Shown: in pieces, positions 33,230 to 43,166 of the stretch
How the letters are laid out: the number at the start of each line of letters is the position of its first letter
Numbering within the stretch: position 1 is the stretch's first letter
NCBI GenBank assembly: GCA_963822615.1
Contig: CAWGIM010000006.1
Coordinates: 434,001 to 498,000, forward strand
Length of the DNA stretch: 64,000 nt
Direction of reading: 5' to 3'
Source of the DNA: Trebonia sp963822615
GTDB taxonomy: Bacteria > Actinomycetota > Actinomycetes > Streptosporangiales > Streptosporangiaceae
Notes under the pieces: generated by a model
What the model was told of the DNA's origin: nothing
What the model saw: only the letters and a program-made list of their open reading frames with translations
Databases searched by the model: none
Program-made: the position numbers and the translations under genes

Positions 33230-34086
33230 CCAGTACCGCGCCCGCCCCGGCGGACACCAACCAGCACTACGACCTCAACCCCGACATCTTCGGGCTGTTC
33301 CTCGACCCGCTGCGCAAGTACTCCTCGGGCCTGTACGCCACCCCCGAGACCACGCTGGCGGAGTCGCAGGTCGCCAAGCTGCACTACGTCGCCGACCGGC
33401 TGCGGGTCAGCGACGGCGCCCGGCTGCTCGACGTCGGCTGCGGCTGGGGCTCGCTGGTGCTGTTCATGGCCAGCGAGTACCACGCCCAGGTGGTGGGGGT
33501 CAGCCCGGCCGGGCGGCAGCACGACTACATCACCGGGCGGGTGGCCGAGCTGGGCCTCGGCGGCCGGGTGGACATCGTGACCGGGCACTTCGAGGACGTC
33601 GACCTCAACGCCGCGCAGGTGCCCAAGGGCGGCTTCGACGGCGTGTCGATGCTCGGCTCGATCGTGCACATGCCCGACCTCGACCACGCGATGCGCCGGG
33701 CCCGCAGCCTGCTGCGGCGCGGCGGCCGGTTCTACGTCTCGGAGAGCTGCTTCCGCAACGCCGCCACCCGGGCCACCTTCGACACCGGCCCGGGCCTGGA
33801 GTTCGTCCGCCAGGCGATCTTCGGCTGGGGCGACATGCGGCCGCTCTCGGACCTGGTCCGGGCGGCCGAGGACGCCGGCTTCTCGGTCGTCAGCGTGGAC
33901 GACCTGACCGACGACTACCGGCGCACCATCGACGACTGGCACGCCAACGTGCTGGCCCGGGCGGACGCGATCGACGCGATCCAGCCGGGCATGGCCGCCA
34001 CCCTCGCCCACTACCTCGAGATCGCCAACGCGGGCTGGGGCTACACCACCAAGCACTACGCCCTGACGTGCAAGAAGGCGCGCTGA
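33226..34086 (+). CDS. CFA-like methyltransferase B with altered active site
   Basis: A 286-residue protein of the cyclopropane-synthase/mycolic methyltransferase fold: HYDLNPDIFGLFLDPL, AESQVAKLHYVADRL, and LLDVGCGWGS (67-76). The catalytic positions diverge from classical members. The YSCAY Cys is Ser (KYSSGLY, 31-37). The Glu of the FEHF motif is Val (GSIVHMP, Val147-His148). The HTI segment is FYVSES. In characterised CFA enzymes the Cys, Glu and His bind the bicarbonate needed for cyclopropanation. This copy may therefore perform a different methylation, such as on a hydroxyl, carbonyl-alpha carbon or amine. Confidence 0.8.
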   Translation: MTSTAPAPADTNQHYDLNPDIFGLFLDPLRKYSSGLYATPETTLAESQVAKLHYVADRLRVSDGARLLDVGCGWGSLVLFMASEYHAQVVGVSPAGRQHDYITGRVAELGLGGRVDIVTGHFEDVDLNAAQVPKGGFDGVSMLGSIVHMPDLDHAMRRARSLLRRGGRFYVSESCFRNAATRATFDTGPGLEFVRQAIFGWGDMRPLSDLVRAAEDAGFSVVSVDDLTDDYRRTIDDWHANVLARADAIDAIQPGMAATLAHYLEIANAGWGYTTKHYALTCKKAR

Positions 34087-34087
34087 G

Positions 34088-34930
34088 ATGGCGCCCGTGC
34101 TGCTCGCGCCCGGACACGTCGAGTCGGTCGTCAGCAAGTTCATCCGGTCCACCCCGCCTGACCGCCGCTGGGACGTCGAGACCAGCTTCGACTGGGACGC
34201 GGCGAACGCCGACCGGCTCAGCGACGGCCAGCGCTCCGCGGTCGAGTTCATCACCTTCATCGAGGACCACCTGCCGGGCTACTTCTACGAGTACCAGCGC
34301 CGGTTCCCGGTCGACAACTCGGTCAGCGCGGACGAGTTCATCCACAACCGCGAGATCTACCACTTCACCGTGCGCTGGGCCCAGGAAGAGGACACGCACG
34401 CCCGGGCGCTGTTCCGCTACCAGGTGGCGACCGGCATGACCGACCCGGAGGTGCTGCGGCGGCGGCTCGCCGCGGAGGGCCGCAAGGACTTCGTCCTGCC
34501 GCACGACCACCCGGTCACCGTGTTCGCCTACGCGCTGGTGCAGGAGAAGGCGACCCAGATCTACTACCAGAACCTGCGGGCGGTGGTCGACGACCCGGTG
34601 CTGGCCGGGGTGCTGACCCGGCTGTCGCGCGACGAGGCCAGGCACTTCACGTTCATGGCGGACATGGTCGAGCTGTACCTGCAGCACGGCGGCGAGGCCG
34701 TGATCGACCCCATCCGCGACGTCATCGCGCAGTTCCGGATGCCGCTGGCGGACACCATGCGCGGCTACTGGCGCTGGGCCCTGCGCATCGCCGACACCGC
34801 CCACTACGACCACACCGACGCCTACGAGTACCTGGTCAGGACCGTGCAGGGGGTGGTCGACGCGAAGTCCGACCGGGCCGCCGAGCTGGCCCGGTTCGTC
34901 CAGGCGGCCCGCACGGTCGCGGTCGCCTGA
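34088..34930 (+). CDS. Acyl-ACP desaturase (soluble diiron) B
   Basis: A 280-residue protein starting at ATG 34088, 1 nt after the previous stop. The pattern matches plant-type/DesA acyl-ACP desaturases: Glu in FIEDHLPGY, EEDTH (100-104), QEKATQIYYQNL (Glu153, like the QERAT segment of stearoyl-ACP desaturases) and DEARH (182-186). These six ligands hold the diiron centre. The family acts on acyl-ACP, which agrees with the ACP genes in the operon. It is only distantly similar to diiron protein A, so a simple tandem duplication is unlikely. Confidence 0.88.
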   Translation: MAPVLLAPGHVESVVSKFIRSTPPDRRWDVETSFDWDAANADRLSDGQRSAVEFITFIEDHLPGYFYEYQRRFPVDNSVSADEFIHNREIYHFTVRWAQEEDTHARALFRYQVATGMTDPEVLRRRLAAEGRKDFVLPHDHPVTVFAYALVQEKATQIYYQNLRAVVDDPVLAGVLTRLSRDEARHFTFMADMVELYLQHGGEAVIDPIRDVIAQFRMPLADTMRGYWRWALRIADTAHYDHTDAYEYLVRTVQGVVDAKSDRAAELARFVQAARTVAVA

Positions 34931-34980
34931 GCAGCACGGTCGCCTGAGCACAGCCGCCTGAGCACAAAGGAGTAATCGCA

Positions 34981-36270
34981 GTGACCACCACCGAACCGCA
35001 CGTGAGCACGGCCGCGGCCACCGCCCCGGCCGCGGTCCCGGCCCCGCCGACGACCGAGCCGCCGACGGTCGAGGAAGCGGGCCACCGCATCTTCGACCCG
35101 GCCTGGAAGCACGATCCCTACTCGAGCTACGAGGTGCTGCGGGAGGCGGGCCCGTTCGTCCCCGGCCCGTTCGGGCTGCAGCTCGCCACCCGGTACGCCG
35201 AGATCGACGTGATCATGGAAGACCCGTCGTGGAGCCACGCCGAGGAGCCCAAGCTGCTCCACCCGGACAGCGACGGGTCCGACCTGCCCGCGTCGTTCCT
35301 GTGGATGGAGCCGCCGGACCACACCCGGCTGCGGCGGCTGGTGAGCAAGGCGTTCACCGCCCGGCGGGTGGACGGCCTGCGCCAGCAGGTCGAGGGCGTG
35401 GCGGGCAAGCTCATCGACGACGTCATCAACGCGGGCGAGGTGGACTGGGTCGAGCAGGTGGCCTACCCGCTGCCGCTGACGATGATCACCGACATGCTCG
35501 GGGTGCCGGCCGAGGCGCACGGGCTGGTCCGCTCGATGTCCTACGGCATCGCCCGCGGGCTCGACCCGGACCTCATGCTCACCCCGCAGGAGCTGGCCAA
35601 CCGCGCGACCTCGGCCAAGGCGTTCAAGGACTACTTCGGCGAGCTGGTGGTCGAGCGGCGCAAGAACCCGAAGGACGACCTGATCAGCGACCTGGCGCGG
35701 GTGGAGGCGGAAGGCGAGCGGCTGACCACCGACGAGATGCTGTCCACGCTGGTGGTGCTGGTGGTGGCCGGCCACGAGACCACCGTCAACCTCATCGGCA
35801 ACGGCCTGCTGTCGCTGATCCGCTGGCCCGACCAGTACGCCGCCCTGTGCGCCGACCCGGAGCTGGCCAGGCCCGCCATCGACGAGCTGATGCGCTTCGA
35901 CGGCCCGTCGCACTTCACCACCCGCGAGGCGACCAAGCGGGTCGAGGTGGGCGGGCGCGTGTTCGAGGCCGGGGAGGGCGCGATCATGCTGCTGGCGTCG
36001 GGCAACCGGGACTTCCGGGCCTACACCGACCCCGACCGGCTCGACCTCGCCCGTTACGGGCGCAGCGACTCGGTGCCGCGTCACCTCGGCTTCGGGGTCG
36101 GCCGCCACTACTGCATCGGCGCGCCGCTGGTGCGGGTGGAGATGGAGGCCGTGCTGCGCACGCTGGCCGACCGGGCACCGCGGCTGGAGCTGCTGGCCGA
36201 CCCGCCCCCGTACCGGCCGAACCTGGTGGTCCGCGGGCTGCACTCGCTGCCGGTGAAGCTGAGCCGCTGA
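34981..36270 (+). CDS. Cytochrome P450, last gene of right arm
   Basis: A 429-residue P450 starting with GTG 34981 with AAGGAG nine bases upstream. A Pro/Ala/Thr-rich leader of ~35 residues precedes the fold. Motifs: PPDHTRLRRLVSKAF, AGHETT, DELMRFD (ExxR) and heme loop GFGVGRHYCIG. The 50-bp spacer after the desaturase contains three short GCCTGAGCA repeats. It is followed by a strong hairpin terminator at 36280-36328. It likely oxidises the chain tailored by the upstream genes. Confidence 0.9.
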   Translation: MTTTEPHVSTAAATAPAAVPAPPTTEPPTVEEAGHRIFDPAWKHDPYSSYEVLREAGPFVPGPFGLQLATRYAEIDVIMEDPSWSHAEEPKLLHPDSDGSDLPASFLWMEPPDHTRLRRLVSKAFTARRVDGLRQQVEGVAGKLIDDVINAGEVDWVEQVAYPLPLTMITDMLGVPAEAHGLVRSMSYGIARGLDPDLMLTPQELANRATSAKAFKDYFGELVVERRKNPKDDLISDLARVEAEGERLTTDEMLSTLVVLVVAGHETTVNLIGNGLLSLIRWPDQYAALCADPELARPAIDELMRFDGPSHFTTREATKRVEVGGRVFEAGEGAIMLLASGNRDFRAYTDPDRLDLARYGRSDSVPRHLGFGVGRHYCIGAPLVRVEMEAVLRTLADRAPRLELLADPPPYRPNLVVRGLHSLPVKLSR

Positions 36271-36279
36271 GCCAGCGCC

Positions 36280-36328
36280 AAACGGCCGCGGGCCGGCGTC
36301 CCCTGGGGGGCGCCTGCCGCGGCCGTTT
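36280..36328. terminator. Bidirectional hairpin terminator
   Basis: Perfect 12-bp arms AAACGGCCGCGG (36280-36291) and CCGCGGCCGTTT (36317-36328) flank a 25-nt loop. It lies between two converging P450 genes. A-rich and T-rich ends on the two sides allow termination in both directions. Confidence 0.85.
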
Positions 36329-36346
36329 GCTGCCGCCGGCCCGGGG

Positions 36347-37573
36347 CTAGCCGCCCGCCTGCACGAAGAGCTCCCGCGGGCCGCGCAGGGCGACGTGCGG
36401 GTGGTACTTCACCTGGTCCCGGGACTGCGCGGCCAGCCGCAGCGAGGGCACGCGGCGCAGCAGCGTGCCCACCACCACCTCGCCTTCCAGGCGGGCGAGG
36501 CTGGCGCCGATGCAGTAGTGCATCCCGGTGCCGAACGCGACGTGGCGGGTGGCGGCGGGCTGTCCCGCGAACCGCCGGACGTCCAGCCGGTCGGGATCGG
36601 GGTAGGCGGCCGCGTCGCGGTGGGCCGAGGCGTGCAGGATCAGGGCGGCCTCGCCCCGGCGGAACTGGTGCCCCGCCACCTCGTGCTCGGCCAGCGCGAC
36701 CCGCAGCGACATCTGCACCGGCGGGTCGTAGCGCACCAGCTCGTCGATGGCGTCGGGCAGCAGCTCCGGCCGCGCCCGCAGCAGCTCGGCCTGCTCGGGG
36801 TGCAGCAGCAGGTTCAGCACGCTGTTGCTGAGCAGGTTGGCGGTGGTCTCGTGGCCGGCCGCGAGCAGCAGGATGCAGATATCGATCAGCTCCCGCTCGG
36901 TGAGCGCGTCGCCCGCTTCCTCCACCGCCGCCAGCGCGCTGACCAGGTCACCGGCGGGCTCGGCGCGCCTGCGGGCAATGTAGGCGCGGAAGTAGGCGGT
37001 GAACTCCCGCAGCGCGGTCGCCCGGGCCTCGATCTCCTGGGCGGTGAGCAGCTCGTCCGGGTCCTGGCCGCGGGCGATCGCGGCCGACCAGGTGAGGAAC
37101 TGGGCGTGGTCGGCGGCCGGCACCCCGAGCATCTCGGAGATGATGGTGAGCGGAAGCGGGAACGACAGCTCCGACACCAGGTCGATGCCGCCGTCGGCCA
37201 GCAGCCGGCCGACGAACGCGTCGGTCAGCGCCTGCATCCGCGGCCGCAGCGCCAGCACGGTCTTGTGGTTGAACGCCTTCACCACCAGCCGCCGCAGCCG
37301 CGTGTGGTCCGGCGGGTCCATCCGCAGGAACGAGCCGAACACCTCATCGGGCTCGACGGTCGGGCGCAGCGGGTTGAGGCCCTCGCCGTAGCCGTGCCCG
37401 AAATGCGGGTCGCGCAGGATGAGGGCGCAGTCGCCGTAACGGGTGACGAGCTGCAGGCCCTGCGGAGTCGCGTGCAGGGGGGCGCTCTCCCGCAGCGCTT
37501 TCGCGACCGGGTAGGGGTTGTTTCTGGTAGCCGGGGCGAAATAGTCCGCAATGGTGACGTCGGTGCTGGTCAT
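36347..37573 (-). CDS. Cytochrome P450, converging with right arm
   Basis: A 408-residue P450 starting MTSTDVTIADYFAPATRNNP at ATG 37573. Motifs: DPPDHTRLRRLVVKAF, AGHETT, DELVRYD (ExxR) and heme loop FGTGMHYCIG. It resembles the P450 at 34981-36270 in several segments (PLPLTIISEMLGV versus PLPLTMITDMLGV), so the two may stem from an old duplication placed tail to tail. It has its own promoter region shared with the MBL gene. Confidence 0.9.
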   Translation of the reverse strand: MTSTDVTIADYFAPATRNNPYPVAKALRESAPLHATPQGLQLVTRYGDCALILRDPHFGHGYGEGLNPLRPTVEPDEVFGSFLRMDPPDHTRLRRLVVKAFNHKTVLALRPRMQALTDAFVGRLLADGGIDLVSELSFPLPLTIISEMLGVPAADHAQFLTWSAAIARGQDPDELLTAQEIEARATALREFTAYFRAYIARRRAEPAGDLVSALAAVEEAGDALTERELIDICILLLAAGHETTANLLSNSVLNLLLHPEQAELLRARPELLPDAIDELVRYDPPVQMSLRVALAEHEVAGHQFRRGEAALILHASAHRDAAAYPDPDRLDVRRFAGQPAATRHVAFGTGMHYCIGASLARLEGEVVVGTLLRRVPSLRLAAQSRDQVKYHPHVALRGPRELFVQAGG

Positions 37574-37769
37574 GGCCCTCCAGGGGTCACGGCGGCGGTA
37601 CGCGCGCTATGCAGGCGATTACCCTAAATATGCTACCCGGAGCAATCAGGCGTTGTCTTTGACGATCGGCGTTACCAATCGCGCGTTCATTAATTCCGTC
37701 TTGCCCGGCCTATTTTTTGCCGCCATTGTTGCAAGAAAATCAACTCTTATTCGATAGGAGCCCGCCCCC
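37574..37769. promoter_or_regulatory. AT-rich divergent promoter region
   Basis: This 196-bp spacer lies between divergent P450 and MBL-hydrolase genes and is much more AT-rich than its surroundings, with runs such as CCTATTTTTTGCC near 37710. No clear palindrome is seen. The composition agrees with the other control regions of the cluster (25174-25354 and 29542-29919). Confidence 0.5.
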
Positions 37770-38651
37770 GTGTTTCTCACCATTCTGGGATGCCGCCAGG
37801 GAATGCCGGCCGACGGCCAGGCCAGCTCTTCCTATCTCGTCACCGAGGGTGCCACCCGGGTACTGCTCGACTGCGGCCCCGGGGCCGCGGCCGCCCTGTC
37901 CGCGGTGACCCACGTCAGCACGCTCAGCGCCATCGTGATCAGCCACCTGCACTCCGACCACTGCTACGACCTGCTGCCGCTGGGCAAGACGCTGCTGTCG
38001 GCGCGGATGCGGGACGCCCGCCGGTTCCCCACCTTGCCGCAGGCGCGGCCGGTCGAGTGGCCGCCGCTGCCGCTGTACGTGCCGGCGGGCGGCAAGGCCG
38101 CCCTCGCCGCGCTGGCGGCGGCGCTCCCGGTCCCGACCTACCCGCTCCTCGACCGGTCGTTTGACCTGGCGTTCGACGTGATCGAGTACCAGCCGGGGGA
38201 CGTGCTGACGGTCGGCGACTGCCAGATCGGGCTGCACCCGCTGCACCACTCGCTGGCCAACTGCGGCATGCGGGTAGAGGGCCCGGCCGGCCTGCTGGCC
38301 TACAGCGGCGACACGTTCGACGTGCCCGGCCTCATCAAGCTCGCCAGCGGGGTGGACCTGTTCCTGTGCGAGTCCACCCTCGAGCTGACCGACGACTCGG
38401 TGCACGGGCACCTGAGCGCCGCCCAGGCAGGCGAGGCGGCGGCCGCGGCGGCGGCCGGCGAGCTGGTGCTGACCCACTTCATCACCGCCGACCCCACCTG
38501 GCTGGAGGCGCGGCGGGCCGACGCCCAGCGCGCGTTCGACGGCCCGGTGCACCTGGCCGCCCCCGGCCGGCACTTCGAGGTGCGGGCCGGGAGCGGGCCG
38601 CTCCGCGCGGCCCCCGACGACCGCAGCCGGGCGGCGGCCGGCCAGGGGTGA
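37770..38651 (+). CDS. Metallo-beta-lactamase-fold hydrolase
   Basis: A 293-residue protein starting with GTG 37770 and TAGGAG upstream. Zinc-binding signature HLHSDH (59-64), a downstream His in LHHSL, Asp in SGDTFD, and HGHLSAAQAG near residue 215, as in RNase Z/arylsulfatase-type members. The C-terminal tail is Arg/Ala-rich. The family includes hydrolases of thioesters, esters and lactones. At the end of this cluster it may act as a fourth release or quality-control hydrolase, but that is inference from position. Confidence 0.82.
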   Translation: MFLTILGCRQGMPADGQASSSYLVTEGATRVLLDCGPGAAAALSAVTHVSTLSAIVISHLHSDHCYDLLPLGKTLLSARMRDARRFPTLPQARPVEWPPLPLYVPAGGKAALAALAAALPVPTYPLLDRSFDLAFDVIEYQPGDVLTVGDCQIGLHPLHHSLANCGMRVEGPAGLLAYSGDTFDVPGLIKLASGVDLFLCESTLELTDDSVHGHLSAAQAGEAAAAAAAGELVLTHFITADPTWLEARRADAQRAFDGPVHLAAPGRHFEVRAGSGPLRAAPDDRSRAAAGQG

Positions 38652-38967
38652 CCGGCCCGGGCGGCCCTGGGGTTACTGCCCCTGGGCCAGGCCGGCCAGC
38701 GGTACCCGACACCCGGCGGTGACCGCGGCCCAGGGGTACCCGACAACCGGCGGTGACCGGCGCGCCCAGGGTAACCGGCTTGCCAGGCACTTGCGGCCGG
38801 TTGCCTACCACCACAGCCACTCTGGTCACAAGGAAGCAGGCCCAGGAATTATTGCGGTAATAAGGGGGCGTCATGACGCCCCCTTATTACCGCAATGCCA
38901 AGAAGTTCCGCAATAATGCCACTGCCTGGGGGAATCTGGCCGATCAGCTTGCCGGGCGGCCCTGGGG
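38652..38967. repeat. Duplicated spacer: 43-bp direct repeat plus short tandem units
   Basis: The stretch 38658-38700 is repeated at 38953-38995 without change; the second copy is the 3' end of the LLM gene with its stop, so the first is a duplicate of that end. Between them lie two ~30-bp units beginning GGTACCCGACA and containing CCGGCGGTGACCG, and a long palindrome. No gene is present. Confidence 0.8.
38851..38896. repeat. 46-bp perfect palindrome
   Basis: The left half runs ATTGCGGTAATAAGG and on to GGGCGTCA; the right half is its exact complement in reverse with no spacer. Secondary copies of the arm (ATTATTGCGG before it and CCGCAATAAT at 38907-38916) enlarge the structure. It stands between the MBL gene and the converging LLM gene and could act as a terminator for both, or be the relic of a small mobile element. 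Confidence 0.8.
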
Positions 38968-39891
38968 TTACTGCCCCTGGGCCAGGCCGGCCAGCAGGGC
39001 GCGGGTGCGGGCCCGGGATGCGGCCGGGTCGCCGCCGACCGGGAACGGGGCCGCCCAGACATCGGTGGCGCCGGCCGCGAACAGCGCCCGGAGCTGGGCG
39101 GCCACGCTGTCCTCGTCGCCCACGATCGCGGCCTCGGCCGGGCTGGCGATCCCGCCGTGGGCGAGGATCCGCTGGTAGTTGGGCAACTGGCCGTACACCG
39201 TGAACTGGCGGGCGGCGACTTCCCGCGCCGCCGCGACGTCGTCGTGCACGGCCACCGGCAGCCCGGCCACGATCCGCGGCGCCGGGCGGCCCGCGGCGGC
39301 CGCGGCCGCGCGGATCCGCGGCGCGACGTGCCGCTCGACCGCGGTGGCGTTGGCCATCCACAAGATCGTGCCGGCCGCGTGGGCGCCGGCCACCCGCAGC
39401 AGCCGGGGCCCGAGCGCGGCCACCAGGACCGGGATCTCCGCTCCGGCCAGCAGCGCGGGCGGGGCCGCCTCGACCCGGAACTGCTGCCCGGCGAAGCTCG
39501 CCGGCTGGCCGCGCAGCAGCCCGGCCAGGATCTGGACGTACTCGTCGGTGTGCTGTCCCGGCGCGTCGTAGGACAGGCCGAGCCGGTCCACGACGACCTG
39601 GTGCGAGGGGCCGACGCCGAGGCTGACCCGCCCGGGGACCCCGATGGCCGACACGACCGCGTTGGCCCGGCTGGCCTGCAGCACCGGGTGGCAGGCGTAG
39701 CTGACCAGGACCGCGGTGCCCAGCTCGATGGCGCTGGTGGCCCGCCCGGCCAGCGTCATGGCCGGCAGCGGGTCGCCCCCGCCGGCCGCGCTCGGGTACC
39801 ACATGCTGGTGAAGCCGTCCGCCTCGGCCCGCCTGGCCTGCTCGACGATCCGGTCAGCGGTCGAACCCGCGCCGGTCAGCCCGATACGCAT
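38968..39891 (-). CDS. F420-dependent LLM-class oxidoreductase
   Basis: A 307-residue protein starting MRIGLTGAGSTADRIVEQAR at ATG 39891 behind AGGAG. It follows the luciferase-like TIM-barrel pattern: DGFTSMWYPSAAGGGDPLPA, GTAVLVSY-HPVLQASRANAV, GVGPSHQVVVDRLGLSYD and HTDEYVQILAGLLRGQ. This matches F420-dependent LLM enzymes rather than FMN luciferases. The substrate is unknown. It lies 113 bp downstream of the sugar ABC transporter on the same strand and may be read through from it. Its 3' end is duplicated beside the MBL gene. Confidence 0.88.
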   Translation of the reverse strand: MRIGLTGAGSTADRIVEQARRAEADGFTSMWYPSAAGGGDPLPAMTLAGRATSAIELGTAVLVSYACHPVLQASRANAVVSAIGVPGRVSLGVGPSHQVVVDRLGLSYDAPGQHTDEYVQILAGLLRGQPASFAGQQFRVEAAPPALLAGAEIPVLVAALGPRLLRVAGAHAAGTILWMANATAVERHVAPRIRAAAAAAGRPAPRIVAGLPVAVHDDVAAAREVAARQFTVYGQLPNYQRILAHGGIASPAEAAIVGDEDSVAAQLRALFAAGATDVWAAPFPVGGDPAASRARTRALLAGLAQGQ

Positions 39892-40004
39892 CAGGAATTC
39901 TCCTTGCCGCCCTGAGGTGCTGCCGCCCGGAATCGTCCAGCGGGGCGAGCTCGTTCTCGCCGCTCGGATCGTACCGCCGGCCGGCCGCGAGGTTCCGGGC
40001 CGGG

Positions 40005-40955
<951 letters not shown>

Positions 40956-40961
40956 GACGGC

Positions 40962-41924
40962 TCAGTCCTGGTAGAGGCTGAATCGGTCGAGCAGCGCGAC
41001 GCAGCCGACGGCGATCACCGCGAACGCGGCGAAGAACAGCACGCCGGCCGCGGAGGCGAGGCCGACGTCGAAGCTGGTGAAGCCGAAGCTGTAGAGCAGG
41101 TAGTACAGGTCGGTGGTGGCGTTACCCGGGCCGCCCGCGGTCAGGCCGTTGATCAGCGGGAAGACGAGCTGGCTCTCCGACAGCAGCACGGCGGTGGTGA
41201 ACAGGAACAGCAGGGTGGGTGACAGCAGCGGCAGCGTCACCTCGCGGAACGTGCGCAGCCGCCCGGCCCCGTCGATCGCCGCCGCCTCGTGGTACTCCGG
41301 GCTGATCGAGGCGAGGCCGGCCGTGACGATCAGCACCGACGCGCCGAGCACCTTCCAGCCGGCGATGACCACCACGGTGCCGCGGGCGGTCCCCGGATCG
41401 AGCAGCCAGTTGTGCGCCCCGACGCCGACGTGGGCCAGCAGCTCGTTGACCACCCCGCCGTTGGGCGCGAGGAGAAAGGTCCAGACCGTGGCGGCCACGA
41501 TGGGCGAGATCAGCACCGGGACGAACAGCGCGCCGTGGTAGACCGCGCGCGCCCGGGGGCCGAGCTTCCTGGTCGCCGCGCCCAGCAGGACCGGCACGAT
41601 CACCCCGAGCAGCACCAGGCCGGCCAGGTAGAACCCGGTCGTGCCGAGCGCCTGGCGGAGCTCGGGCAGGTCGAGGACGCGGTGGTAGTTGGCCAGCCCG
41701 ACCCCGACCTTGGGCACCGTGGGCAGCAGGTTCCAGCTCACCGTGGAGTAGCGAAAAGTGTCCCCGAGCGGCAGGTAGACCCAGACCGCGAAGCCGGCCA
41801 GGGCCGGCAGCAGGTACAGGTAGGGCACGGCCGCGGCGCCGGCCCGGCGGGCCCGGGACGGGCCCGCGGCCGTGGTCACCGCCGGCGCGGGCGGGGACGG
41901 GGGCGGCTCGTCAACGAGAAACAC
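40962..41924 (-). CDS. Carbohydrate ABC transporter permease (MalF type)
   Basis: A 320-residue membrane protein. GTG 41924 behind GGGAGG is chosen; the longer frame overlaps the ATPase gene and is low-complexity. Six spans start with VPYLYLLPALAGFAVWVYLP. The EAA loop is EAAAIDGAGRLRTFREVTLP (residues ~220-239). It pairs with the MalG-type permease to form the sugar channel. The gene lies 35 nt after the ATPase stop. Confidence 0.9.
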   Translation of the reverse strand: MFLVDEPPPSPPAPAVTTAAGPSRARRAGAAAVPYLYLLPALAGFAVWVYLPLGDTFRYSTVSWNLLPTVPKVGVGLANYHRVLDLPELRQALGTTGFYLAGLVLLGVIVPVLLGAATRKLGPRARAVYHGALFVPVLISPIVAATVWTFLLAPNGGVVNELLAHVGVGAHNWLLDPGTARGTVVVIAGWKVLGASVLIVTAGLASISPEYHEAAAIDGAGRLRTFREVTLPLLSPTLLFLFTTAVLLSESQLVFPLINGLTAGGPGNATTDLYYLLYSFGFTSFDVGLASAAGVLFFAAFAVIAVGCVALLDRFSLYQD

Positions 41925-41959
41925 GGCCAGCCTCCCCCACCGGGTCGGGCAGGCCGGTG

Positions 41960-43090
<1,131 letters not shown>

Positions 43091-43119
43091 GGTCTGGTCA
43101 GCCCCTCGGAGGAAGTAAG

Positions 43120-43159
43120 GGCGCCGGGCCGCCCGCGGTCACGCGGGCGGCCCGGCGCC
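43120..43159 (-). terminator. Intercistronic hairpin between binding protein and ATPase genes
   Basis: An 18-bp perfect stem (GGCGCCGGGCCGCCCGCG and its complement) with loop GTCA. It lies just after the binding-protein stop. No T-tract follows, so it may stabilise the upstream mRNA or partly terminate, giving more binding protein than transporter. Confidence 0.75.
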
Positions 43160-43166
43160 GGATCGG

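Noticed and set aside
34905..34970. GCCTGAGCA triplet repeat as operator
   Set aside because: Only three imperfect copies in a short spacer after a stop codon; more likely local slippage.
19355..38651. Polyketide or nonribosomal peptide cluster
   Set aside because: No ketosynthase, acyltransferase, condensation or amino-acid adenylation domain is present. The two adenylate-forming enzymes have FAAL features.
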